From positions 1 to 64,000 of the forward strand of contig NZ_FNAC01000025.1 of the NCBI RefSeq assembly GCF_900101705.1: a stretch of 64,000 nt of DNA, given 5' to 3'. Position 1 is the stretch's first letter; each line of letters begins with the position of its first letter. The position numbers and the translations under genes are program-made. The stretch comes from Algoriphagus faecimaris. GTDB taxonomy: Bacteria; Bacteroidota; Bacteroidia; Cytophagales; Cyclobacteriaceae. Below are positions 44,103 to 52,468 of this stretch, one piece after another. The notes beneath the pieces were generated by a model. That model made no database searches, was not told where the DNA came from, and worked only from the letters and a program-made list of their open reading frames with translations.

Positions 44103-44648
44103 GGAATTGGCAATGCGCTGAGTCTGGAAGAGCAGAACGACCCGACTTTGGGACAGTACCTGGGGCAGTTTACCGACATGCAGGTACTGGACTTCAACCT
44201 GGGACTAGCATTGACCCATGCGAAGTACTATGTGAGCTACGGGATGCACCGGGTAAACGGGGGTAGAATCACCTCGGGGGATGTGTTTATGGACGGCTAT
44301 CCGGCGAGCAAGATGCTTCAGGCGGGCTACAGGGAGCGCTTGAGTCCGAACATGGCCGTGATGGCCAATGCTTTCTACAGAACCCAGAAGAACCTGCCTG
44401 ACCAGTTGGATATGAATCTAAAATTACTGCTGATGGACAGAATCTGGGTTGGCGGCGGTCACCGGCTGGACTATGCGAGCAATGTACAGTTTGGGATAGT
44501 GACCGATCGGCTGAGACTGGGCTACGTGTTTGAGTTTCCTGTGGCCCGCTCCTACCAGTTGCTGGGAAGAATCCATGAGTTTACAGCGGTGTTTAACCTC
44601 TTCCCCAAGGATGACAGAGACAAGCGGGATATTTTACCGACTTGGTAA
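44103..44648 (+). pseudogene. Headless PorP/SprF gene fragment
   Basis: After a stop at 44100-44102 the frame reads GIGNALSLEEQNDPTLGQYL and then LDFNLGLALTHAKYYVSYGM, YPASKMLQAGYRERLSPNMA and so on to HEFTAVFNLF. This is the C-terminal half of a PorP/SprF-type protein (compare the HAKYY-YGMHR phrases of the family). There is no ATG and no signal peptide; a TTG at 44148 could start only a truncated chain. The DNA is GC-rich, unlike the neighbouring genes. It is probably a remnant brought in by transfer or left by deletion. Confidence 0.7.
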
Positions 44649-45004
44649 AATTGATTTAGTTTTTGAATCGAAATTTTGAAACGCATTTTGAATATTTATC
44701 TTCATATTATTGGTGATGATTATCAAATAAAATTCGATTTGTTATCCGATAAGATGGTTTTAAATGTGTTTCTTAGATAAATAAACTGAATTTAGTTTCA
44801 TGCTTATGATCAGACTATTCATGGGCAAGTGAGATGATCCGTCAAGCCTGATCGATATGATCATGTATAAGTGCTCGCAGAATTTTCTCAATGAGTTTAT
44901 ATATAAGCTTAAGAGAAGATGTTCTTTGTTAAAAACTCTTTAACTGAATTGTTTTCGCTTGGATTGACCCGTACATTCAATAGAATAGATACATGTATTA
45001 TTTT
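44649..45004. other. AT-rich intergenic region
   Basis: No gene is seen. It separates the GC-rich PorP fragment from the convergent symporter operon. No clear hairpin was found. Confidence 0.45.
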
Positions 45005-45109
45005 TTATGATTTTTTCGGCGACTTCAATACTTTAAACAGAAAATAAACTGTAGCACTGATCACTAAAGCTTGGGTGAGGATAAGGAGAGTTAAGGCTAA
45101 TGGATTCAT
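45005..45109 (-). CDS. Small subunit of NSS-family symporter, MetS-like
   Basis: This 34-residue gene (MNPLALTLLILTQALVISAT, then VYFLFKVLKSPKKS) has one membrane helix and a Lys-rich cytoplasmic tail. Its ATG overlaps the stop of the symporter gene by 4 bases (ATGA), so it is translationally coupled. In Corynebacterium the methionine transporter MetP needs a small partner, MetS, and similar tiny genes follow NSS transporters in other bacteria. The fit in length, topology and position is good. It is too short for most gene finders. Confidence 0.75.
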   Translation of the reverse strand: MNPLALTLLILTQALVISATVYFLFKVLKSPKKS

Positions 45110-46776
45110 TGGATGTTGATTTTACGTTTATGATTGGCATAAAATACCAGTAAGCAGATAAGGAGAAACAAACTAATCAATAGGGTTCTGGCAAAGTTAG
45201 AGTACCAGATTTTCTCCTCCAGAATCTGGCTTTCTTCCTGACTTTTACTCGCTGCTAATTGGATCTTGATATCGCTGTGGTAGAGCTTTTCTATAATAGA
45301 ACTGGGATCGAGATTCCAGCCTTGACCACTGAAGAGCGATTGGATATTTCCTGCCCAATCGTTCCCCTCAGGCGTAATCAAAGCTCCCAAAAACACCATC
45401 AGCAAGAGTAAAGGCGTAATGTATTTGATGATAAATTTATACACCTGAGGTACCTTGATATCGGCTCCGGTTGTGATTTCGCTCCACCCTTTGTTTATTC
45501 CGAATACCCAAGCAAATAAAATGGATTCCATTAGGGCAAAGACCACCAAACTGACCGTTCCGGCCCAGTAATCGTATTCTTCAAATACGCCCTGCTGATA
45601 AAATAATACGGTAGGAAGTCCCATTATCAAGGCCAAGAGTCCGAAGGAATAGGCTCCTCTTTTTTTTCCCCAACCAAATTCATCCCTCATAAATCCCATC
45701 CATGGGGTTCCCATTGCCAAAGAGGAGGTAATACCTGCAAAGAACAATAGTCCAAACCAGGAAACTCCCGCAATAGCGGCAAAAACTTCACCCCACTGCT
45801 GGAAGAGAAAAGGCATCGTTTGAAAAGCCATTCCGAATCCGGCATTTTCTAAAACCCAATCAATCCCCAAATAGCCAGCAGCAATTGGGATAACGATGGC
45901 ACTACCCAAAACTACCTCGACAAATTCATTCATAAATCCCGCCGAAACCGAATTAAGGGCAATGTCGTCTTTTGAGTTGAGATAGGCTGCATAGCATTGA
46001 ATGGTACCCATGCCCACAGAAAGGGTAAAGAAAATCTGTCCGGCAGCCGCCAACCAAACCTTGGGATTGGTCAAGGAATCAAACTGCGGAGTCCATAGAA
46101 AATCAAATCCATCCCAAGCATTGGCATCGGGGAATTCGGCAGATCGTCCCGAATCACCCATTCGATAGGCAGTGACTGCCAAAAGAATCCCAAATAAAAT
46201 CAGAAGGGGCATCCCGATTTTGGCTACTTTTTCGATTCCTCCCAGTCCTTTAGAAAGGATATAAATATTTATAAATAGCACCAATATGTAAAAAATCAAG
46301 GGCTCTAAAGGGATCCCAAGGGTGCTGCTTCCCAAGGAAATATACTCCTCAAAAAACAGGGCCACATCGGATTGAGACATTCCCTCAAATGTCCCCATCA
46401 AGGCATGAAGCACATAGGAGAAACTCCAGGATTCGATATAGGTATAGTAAGCCACCACACCGATGTTGGTGAAAATCCCAAATACACCGATGTATTTCCA
46501 TACTGCCCGCTTGCCCATGCTATCAAGAATAAACGGAGTACTATGATTGCCGAATTTTCCTCCGTATCTGCCGGATGACCACTCGATGAATAGCAAGGGA
46601 ATACCCAAGAGAAGAAAACAAACCAAATACGGAATGATGAAGGCGCCGCCACCGTTTTGGACAGCCTGAACAGGAAAACGAAGGAAGTTTCCCAAACCAA
46701 CGGCGTTTCCTGCCATCGCAAGAATTAGCCCTAGCCTAGAGCCCCAGGCTTCTTTGGGCAAAGAGGTTTTTTCCAT
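45106..46776 (-). CDS. Sodium-dependent NSS-family symporter
   Basis: The 556-residue protein has about twelve membrane helices. Near the N-terminus GSRLGLILAMAGNAVGLGNF and LRFP form the unwound TM1 Na+/substrate site of the neurotransmitter:sodium symporter family (LeuT fold). FFTLSVGMGTIQCYAAYL is a TM6-like unwound region. Amino acids are the usual substrate. The last 30 residues include a charged C-terminus (YANHKRKINIQ). Its stop overlaps the ATG of the small subunit gene. The substrate could be methionine or another neutral amino acid, but nothing here decides it. Confidence 0.92.
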   Translation of the reverse strand: MEKTSLPKEAWGSRLGLILAMAGNAVGLGNFLRFPVQAVQNGGGAFIIPYLVCFLLLGIPLLFIEWSSGRYGGKFGNHSTPFILDSMGKRAVWKYIGVFGIFTNIGVVAYYTYIESWSFSYVLHALMGTFEGMSQSDVALFFEEYISLGSSTLGIPLEPLIFYILVLFINIYILSKGLGGIEKVAKIGMPLLILFGILLAVTAYRMGDSGRSAEFPDANAWDGFDFLWTPQFDSLTNPKVWLAAAGQIFFTLSVGMGTIQCYAAYLNSKDDIALNSVSAGFMNEFVEVVLGSAIVIPIAAGYLGIDWVLENAGFGMAFQTMPFLFQQWGEVFAAIAGVSWFGLLFFAGITSSLAMGTPWMGFMRDEFGWGKKRGAYSFGLLALIMGLPTVLFYQQGVFEEYDYWAGTVSLVVFALMESILFAWVFGINKGWSEITTGADIKVPQVYKFIIKYITPLLLLMVFLGALITPEGNDWAGNIQSLFSGQGWNLDPSSIIEKLYHSDIKIQLAASKSQEESQILEEKIWYSNFARTLLISLFLLICLLVFYANHKRKINIQ

Positions 46777-46856
46777 AAATTAATTGTGGTATTCAGAATT
46801 TTAAATGGGGTGCCTAGCATTGATAGAAAGCAGGCTAATCAATCAAAAAGTGTCTC

Positions 46857-47240
46857 TCAGAAATAAAAATGGAAAATGTGGAGTTGAGCCAAAATAGAAT
46901 CAAAGCGATTTTTGGGGCTAAAATCATTTACTCGGATTTCCTGAAAGACCGCCCAGATTTTACGATACAACCAATCAACAGATTGACAGGCATCACCAAA
47001 AGACTGCTGATTTTTGTACACCCATGTAAAGGGATTGGAAGTGGGCAAATACCCCAATCCCGAATAGTTTGAATCCAAATAGGAAAGTGATATGTCAGCA
47101 TGTTGATCGGCAAAATCATCCTGATTAGGATTACAAAAAAGACTTGCAATGAGCACTAAACCAAAGGCTAAGCTGATCAAATAAGGAGCTGATAACCTTA
47201 AGTCAAAGGGAGGACAAAAAGAAAACAAGTTCTTTATCAT
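46857..47240 (-). CDS. Possible small membrane-anchored protein, 127 residues
   Basis: The frame has one hydrophobic segment (SAPYLISLAFGLVLIASLFC at about 17-36) that could be a membrane anchor or a lipoprotein-like signal, then a polar domain with aromatic residues (VYKNQQSFGDACQSVDWLYR). I do not recognise a family, and the coding character is only fair. It lies upstream of the symporter on the same strand, 80 bases away. It may be a real orphan or a chance frame. Confidence 0.4.
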   Translation of the reverse strand: MIKNLFSFCPPFDLRLSAPYLISLAFGLVLIASLFCNPNQDDFADQHADISLSYLDSNYSGLGYLPTSNPFTWVYKNQQSFGDACQSVDWLYRKIWAVFQEIRVNDFSPKNRFDSILAQLHIFHFYF

Positions 47241-47572
47241 TCATCAAATTTCGATCAAAGCTATTGTAAAAATTCCATTGATTTTTTTAGCAGATAGGAA
47301 TTTTTTTTCTCAGAAACGGCCTCATCATATCTCGGTTCTATTCCTGTCCAAATTGTGACCGAGAAAAGGTAAAAAAAGGGACGAAATCGAGCACGACCCA
47401 AAGCGACACACAGTGGAATGCCCCGATATATCGGGGATAATGTGCGAGATTCTCCCGAAGTTCGGGACAGGCTATCCCGATACTCGGGACAAGTTATGAC
47501 CTTTGAAAATCAATTATAGACACATGAAAAGCATGATTCCGCCCCTTTTCTTAAAGGAAGTTTTTAGGATTC
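47241..47572. other. Intergenic region with palindrome cluster
   Basis: No gene is supported. The middle holds three palindromes (47421-47489). The rest is low-complexity AT-rich sequence on the symporter side and featureless before the pirin stop. Confidence 0.5.
47421..47489. repeat. Cluster of three palindromes sharing CCCGA/TCGGG arms
   Basis: CCCCGATATATCGGGG (47421-47436) is a perfect palindrome. TCCCGAAGTTCGGGA (47453-47467) and TCCCGATACTCGGGA (47475-47489) are hairpins with the same arms and 1-3 base loops. A related arm pair occurs at 34142-34160. These look like units of a dispersed palindromic intergenic repeat. Confidence 0.6.
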
Positions 47573-48451
47573 TCAACTCTCCAGATATCCGAATTTTCCT
47601 TCATTAAAATCCCGAAACGCCTCCATCAGTTCTGCACGGGTATTCATCACAAATGGTCCGTGGGCGGCAATAGGTTCGTTCAATGGTTCCCCACTAAGGA
47701 TCAAGACCACTGATTTTTCCAGGGCTTTGAGGACAAATTCCTCTCCTTCATTTTTAAATAAAGCCAAGTGATCCGTCGGTATTTTTTCAGTTCCATTGAC
47801 CTCGATTCTTCCTTCCAATACAAGAATTGAAGTGTTATGATCGGCGGGAATTTTGAATTTAACTTCTCCGTCTTTTTCTAATTTTGCGTTGAACATATTT
47901 AGCGGGCTGAAGGTACTGGCACTTCCGCTCGTTCCTGCATATTCCCCCGCAATCACCTCAACGATTCCCCCTTGATTGGGCAGGCTTACTTTGGCGATTG
48001 TATCATTTTCCAGAGCTTGGTACTTGGGCGGACTCATTTTGTCTTTAGCTGGGAGATTGACCCAGAGCTGGACCATCTGAAATTCGCCTCCTGTTTTACT
48101 CCATTCCCGCTCATGATACTCCTTGTGCAATACACCGCTGGCCGCTGTCATCCATTGGACTCCCCCTTCCCCGATGACCCCGCCACCGCCGGACGAATCA
48201 TGATGCTCGACTTTTCCCTTGTAGGCAATGGTCACCGTTTCAAATCCACGATGCGGGTGAACGCCGACCCCTTTTGGGGTTTGACTGGGTGGAAAGTTGT
48301 ACTTGGAATTGTAGTCAAGCATGATAAAAGGATCCATCCGCTTCATATCCAATCCGGGATAGCTCGGGATGAAATTATGCACCCGAAATCCATCTCCGAC
48401 AAAATGCGGTGGATTGGGCTTGGCGATTAATTCGATTTGCTTGGTTGTCAT
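47573..48451 (-). CDS. Pirin family protein
   Basis: The 292-residue cupin-fold protein has the N-terminal metal site GVGVHPHRGFETVTIAYKGK and VEHHDSSGGGGVIGEGGVQW, then GVLHKEYHERE, all standard pirin landmarks with the His and Glu ligands present. The C-terminal pirin domain ends NEGKFGYLES. Pirins are iron proteins; some have quercetinase activity and others act as redox sensors. The start at 48451 is set by a strong GGAGGA ribosome site 4 bases upstream. The frame is open further upstream, but that part overlaps the regulator gene. It lies just downstream of a Crp/Fnr gene on the same strand. Confidence 0.93.
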   Translation of the reverse strand: MTTKQIELIAKPNPPHFVGDGFRVHNFIPSYPGLDMKRMDPFIMLDYNSKYNFPPSQTPKGVGVHPHRGFETVTIAYKGKVEHHDSSGGGGVIGEGGVQWMTAASGVLHKEYHEREWSKTGGEFQMVQLWVNLPAKDKMSPPKYQALENDTIAKVSLPNQGGIVEVIAGEYAGTSGSASTFSPLNMFNAKLEKDGEVKFKIPADHNTSILVLEGRIEVNGTEKIPTDHLALFKNEGEEFVLKALEKSVVLILSGEPLNEPIAAHGPFVMNTRAELMEAFRDFNEGKFGYLES

Positions 48452-48454
48452 ATT

Positions 48455-48460
48455 TCCTCC
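48455..48460 (-). promoter_or_regulatory. Strong Shine-Dalgarno site of the pirin gene
   Basis: On the minus strand GGAGGA sits 3-4 bases before ATG at 48451. Strong sites are rare in this genome, and this one decides the pirin start over longer upstream frames. Confidence 0.7.
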
Positions 48461-48499
48461 TTTTTTATCCAAAGGTATAGCAGCGACATGCCCAAAACA

Positions 48500-48513
48500 T
48501 TGATCTAGGTTAA
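48500..48513. promoter_or_regulatory. FNR-like palindrome between the second Crp/Fnr gene and pirin
   Basis: TTGATCTAGGTTAA (plus strand) differs at one base from the site at 42624 and at two from that at 43304. On the minus strand it is preceded by CTTC, as at 43304, giving a 13-base match CTTCTTAACCTAG. It overlaps the stop of the regulator gene and lies 49 bases before the pirin ATG. Confidence 0.5.
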
Positions 48514-49106
48514 GAAGCACCACGATGTCGGGCCGCAAGTTCTTTTCTAACGCGGCTGAGGCTTTCGGGAGTGATGCCCAAGTAGGAAGCAATGTGGGTC
48601 TGTGGGACCCGGAGAGTGAGATCAGGATAGGTCTGGATAAAGTCCAGGTAACGCTCTTCCGCCGTGGCGCTTTGTAGCAAAGTGATGCGTTTTTGGAGAC
48701 GTTGGATATGTCGATGCAGGAGCAGATTGTTAAAGGCGATAAAACCATCATCTGTTTTGGAGAGCTTCATGATTAGGTCTTTGTTGATGAAAAATACCTC
48801 ACTTGCTTCCACAGCTTCGATAGAATAGGAGGAGGGCTGGTCAAAATATTCGCTCTCCCGGTCGGCCATAAGCCAGTTTTCGGGAGCAAATTGGAGGATG
48901 TGTTCCTTGCCTTTTTTATCGACATGATATTGCTTGAGTAAGCCTTTTTCTACAAAAAATGAATGCTGGATTTTTTCTCCTGCACGAAGGAGAAAGGCTC
49001 CTTTGTTTACTTCTTTTCTGCTGCAATGGGAAAGAATCTTATCGATCAGTTCCTTATCCAATTCAGCATGGGAAGTCAGGTATCTTGTAAATCGGAATGG
49101 GCTCAT
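48510..49106 (-). CDS. Crp/Fnr family transcription regulator, second copy
   Basis: The 198-residue protein has a cyclic-nucleotide-type sensor domain (EVNKGAFLLRAGEKIQHSFF, then VEKGLLKQY) and a C-terminal winged helix with RVPQTHIASYLGITPESLSR. The last part resembles the regulator at 42669 (ASYLxIxPESLSRxRK), so the two are paralogues. The N-terminal part lacks an iron-sulfur Cys cluster. It is followed on the same strand by the pirin gene after 58 bases, with an FNR-like site in the gap, so it probably controls pirin. Confidence 0.88.
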   Translation of the reverse strand: MSPFRFTRYLTSHAELDKELIDKILSHCSRKEVNKGAFLLRAGEKIQHSFFVEKGLLKQYHVDKKGKEHILQFAPENWLMADRESEYFDQPSSYSIEAVEASEVFFINKDLIMKLSKTDDGFIAFNNLLLHRHIQRLQKRITLLQSATAEERYLDFIQTYPDLTLRVPQTHIASYLGITPESLSRVRKELAARHRGAS

Positions 49107-49393
49107 AATGAAGTGAAATTACTGAAAATCTAGATAGAGGAATTAGAGACAATATTCTTTTGAGAGAATCAGATTTATGGCATTAATCCTTAACGTAAAA
49201 ATACAGCTAAGCCCACCTAATAAAAGTTTCTGGTTTCTTGGCATATTCAGGTATAGTTTTCTTCCACTGTTTTTAAGAATAAGTAATTAGCTGTAAACGA
49301 GAGGTCTTAAATTTCTTATCAACACAAAAAACTTCCTGAAAAGAAAAAACTCTCTTAATAGTCAGTTAATAAGAGGATTGCAACTTGCCTTTT

Positions 49394-51173
49394 ATGGTCT
49401 CAATCGTATCAATTTTATTGGGGATGATTCTCCTCGTTAACTCAGGTCAGGAGGTGCTTCCCTTAGATTTAGAAAAGTTGGAAAGAGCATCGGAAGAAAA
49501 TCCGGTTCAGGCTTTCGAAACTTTGTCGGGGTATGTCTCTCCCTCGCTCGTTAAAAATAATAACATGATTATCCGTAATAACACCAGTAGCCTTATTTCC
49601 TTTGCTTATTAGGTTGGAAGACCGATGACGGAAGACCGAAGTTCCCTGAAATTGAACTTCCAGCCTTGTTTTAGGCCGTTCAATCTTCTTACTGGTAAGA
49701 AAGCGGATATACATAAATAATAATTTGATTTATGGCAGGATTCAATCCCTTAGAGGGAAAATACTCTTTGATTTTGGCTTATATCAGGAGTCGGTATCGG
49801 TACTATACGAAGCCGAATCGATTTTAAAAGAGGAGGCTGATCCCACATTTTTAGCAAGAAATCACAATTACTTGGGACTGGTTTATTATCGATTGAAAAA
49901 TCCCCAAAAAGCACTGGAGAGGCACAATCAGGCCTTCGATATTTTTTGGTCCATTGGGGATTCTACGGGTATTGCATTGAGTAAAAACTTGATTGGAGGT
50001 ATGTATGAAAAGCTAGGTTCTTTGTCTTCGGCTATTAATGAGCAAAAAGAAGCCTTGGCATTTATAGGTCAAAATCATGAACATGGAATAAAAGCGATGA
50101 TTCTGGAGAGTCTAGGGAGTGTTTACGAAGATCTGGCTAACTATGATTCTGCAGAGTTTTATTTTTCAAAAGCACTAGAGCTAAACTTGGAATATCAGGA
50201 AAATATTCTTTTGGCAGGGAATTATAACAACCTGGGAGATGTAGAGAGAAAATCCGGGAAATTTCAAGAGGCACTGCCCTTTTATGAACTTGCTCTAAAG
50301 TGGGGTATTGAAGTGGGTAATCTCAGTCAACAGAAAAGTGCCTTGGTAGATCTAGCCAAGACTCATGCGGCGATGGGAGATCCTGAGTCGGCCTATATTC
50401 TTCTGGAAAGAGCGAGAGAATTGGATGATGAGATTTTTTCAAAGGATCTAGCCCGACAGATTACCGTACAGGAAATTCAATACGAAGTCAAAGAAAAAAC
50501 AGCTCAGATAGCTCAATTTGTACAAGCCTCCCAATTTGAATCCAGAATCAGGGGATTATTGATCTTCTTACTTTTTTTGCTAAGCGGCATTGGTTTCTTG
50601 GTGTATAACCGTCAAAAATTGAAGCTATCGGGAAGTAGGGCGCTTTTAGAGGAGCAGGAAAAGCTGTTGGAATTAAAAGAACGGCTGATTCAATCGGAAA
50701 AAGAGAACATCAACCTATTGGAATCAAAAATGGCGGTGGAGGTGGAATCACAATCAAAGGCCCTAAGTGCACAGACACTTCACCTGATCGAGAAAAATCA
50801 AATGCTTGAGATTATCCGGCAGCGCTTATTTGCGAGTTTGGAAACCGATCCAAAAGAACAAAAAAAGCGAATCCGTAATTTGATCAAACAAATTGATCAT
50901 AATTTTTCTCAGGATACCAATTGGGAGGATTTTAAAAGTAGCTTCGAAAAGGTACATCAGGATTTTTTTAAAACTCTTGGGAGAAGAGGAATTGAGTTGT
51001 CTCCAGCAGAAATGAAATTAGCGAGTTTAATCCGCATGAATTTGAGCTCTCAGGAAATTGCATCTACCCTCGGAATCTCGATGGATAGCCTTAGAATTTC
51101 ACGCTATAGACTTCGGAAAAAAATAGGTCTTCCCAAAGGAGAAAGTCTACAGAGTTACATCCTTTGTATATGA
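49394..51173 (+). pseudogene. TPR-HTH transcription regulator broken by a small insertion
   Basis: The left fragment (MVSIVSILLGMILLVNSGQE, then LDLEKLERASEENPVQAFET) is a signal segment and the start of a TPR region. The right fragment (from 49725) has more TPRs, a membrane helix (GLLIFLLFLLSGIGFLVYN), a coiled coil and a C-terminal helix-turn-helix (LSPAEMKLASLIRMNLSSQE, LGISMDSLRISRYRLRKKIG). A 160-base insertion between 49555 and 49715 shifts the frame and adds a stop. Removing one copy of the 9-bp repeat plus the insert joins the frames as KNNNLIYGRIQ and gives 539 residues with no stop. A TTG at 49725 might start a headless protein. Confidence 0.75.
49564..49714. mobile_element. Small non-autonomous insertion (MITE-like) with 9-bp target duplication
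   Basis: The element is flanked by direct repeats AAATAATAA at 49555-49563 and 49715-49723. Its ends are imperfect inverted repeats, ATGATTATCCG at 49565-49575 and CGGATATACAT at 49704-49714 (9 of 11 paired). Inside is a hairpin GAAGTTC/GAACTTC (49638-49660) and two GGAAGACCGA units. It has no coding capacity, so it would need a transposase supplied elsewhere. One extra C lies between the left duplication and the left end. Confidence 0.7.
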
Positions 51174-51364
51174 TTTACAATTTGTTAATCTAGCTTTAAC
51201 AATTCATAAAATACTGAAAATTAGTATTTTATAATATATTTTTAACTTTTTGTTTGTGTTTTGTTAACGGTTTAGATTTCATTTGTTGCCTATTTGATAA
51301 TGCATTTTTCTAGTCAAAAAAAATCCCTTGCCCTAATCTTGTCCCAAGAAAAAACTGAAAAAAA

Positions 51365-52447
51365 ATGGATCAAAGATTACGGGCCTTGGCCACGGTAGGC
51401 TTAGCTTTTATCAGCCTTCAATGCACTACTTCCAATGAGAAAGAAGTCTTGACAAGTGAGACAAATTCAGAAAAAATTGAACCTGTAGTGATCACTGAGC
51501 AGGTCATCTATGATACGGATGATCCGGCGATTTGGATCAATAAAAATAATCCTGCTGAGAGTTTGATTGTTGGTACGGATAAGGATTCCTTGGGTGGGCT
51601 ATATGTGTTTAATCTTCAGGGAAAAATTTTGGATTCCTTGGTGAGGAAGGGTATACAGCGTCCCAATAATGTTGACATTGGCTACGGTCTAAAAGTGGGA
51701 GAGCGTACCGTTGACTTTGCTGTCACCGGAGAGCGATTGACCTCAAGATTGAGGTTTTTTACGCTTCCTGATATGGAAGAAATCACCCCGGGTGGAATTG
51801 AGATTTATCAAGGAGAAACTGGACCGGAGTTTAGAGATTTGATGGGTGTGGCTGTATATCAAAGCCCGAAAGACGCTAAAACTTACATCATTGCCGGACG
51901 GAAAAATGGACCTACTGACGGTAGCTATCTGTGGCAATATGAGGTAATAGCTACTGAATCGGGGATAGCATTAGAGCTCGTGAGAAAATTTGGGAATTTT
52001 TCTGGTAAAAAGGAAATAGAAGCGATTGCAGTAGATGCAGAATTGGGCTTTATCTATTATTCTGATGAGGGCGCCGGTGTTCGGAAATATTATGCCGAGC
52101 CGGATATGGGAAATGAAGAGTTGGCATTTTTTGCTCAGGAAGGTTTTACGGATGACCATGAGGGGATTTCCATTTTTAAGAAGAATGCGACTACTGGATA
52201 TATTCTGGTTTCGGATCAAGGTGCAGATTTGTTTCATGTATTTCCTCGTGAGGGTAGTGCCAATGATCCCCATGAGCATGCTCTACTCACCCAGCTCAAA
52301 TTAAGCACGCTGTCAAGTGACGGTTCGGAAGTGACCCATTTTGCTTTAGGCGAGGACTATCCAAAAGGCATTTTTGTGGCTATGTCCGATGACAAGACCT
52401 TTCAGATTTATCGCATGGAAGATTTATTAAACAACATCGAAAAATAA
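51365..52447 (+). CDS. Beta-propeller phytase, lipoprotein
   Basis: The 360-residue protein has an N-terminal lipoprotein signal with Cys at residue 20 (GLAFISLQCTTSNEKE). YDTDDPAIWINKNNP, RPNNVDIGYGL, DLMGVAVYQSP, AIAVDAELGFIYYSDEGAG and FTDDHEGISIF are the blade motifs of beta-propeller (alkaline) phytases, with the acidic residues that bind calcium and phosphate. It should release phosphate from phytate at the cell surface. It lies 21 bases before a TonB-dependent receptor gene, a known phytate-scavenging pair. The broken TPR-HTH regulator upstream may have controlled it. Confidence 0.88.
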   Translation: MDQRLRALATVGLAFISLQCTTSNEKEVLTSETNSEKIEPVVITEQVIYDTDDPAIWINKNNPAESLIVGTDKDSLGGLYVFNLQGKILDSLVRKGIQRPNNVDIGYGLKVGERTVDFAVTGERLTSRLRFFTLPDMEEITPGGIEIYQGETGPEFRDLMGVAVYQSPKDAKTYIIAGRKNGPTDGSYLWQYEVIATESGIALELVRKFGNFSGKKEIEAIAVDAELGFIYYSDEGAGVRKYYAEPDMGNEELAFFAQEGFTDDHEGISIFKKNATTGYILVSDQGADLFHVFPREGSANDPHEHALLTQLKLSTLSSDGSEVTHFALGEDYPKGIFVAMSDDKTFQIYRMEDLLNNIEK

Positions 52448-52468
52448 ATTTAATCAAATACAAGAATC

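Noticed and set aside
47573-48751. Longer 392-codon pirin frame
   Set aside because: The first 100 residues have no pirin similarity and overlap the Crp/Fnr gene; the ATG at 48451 has a strong ribosome site.
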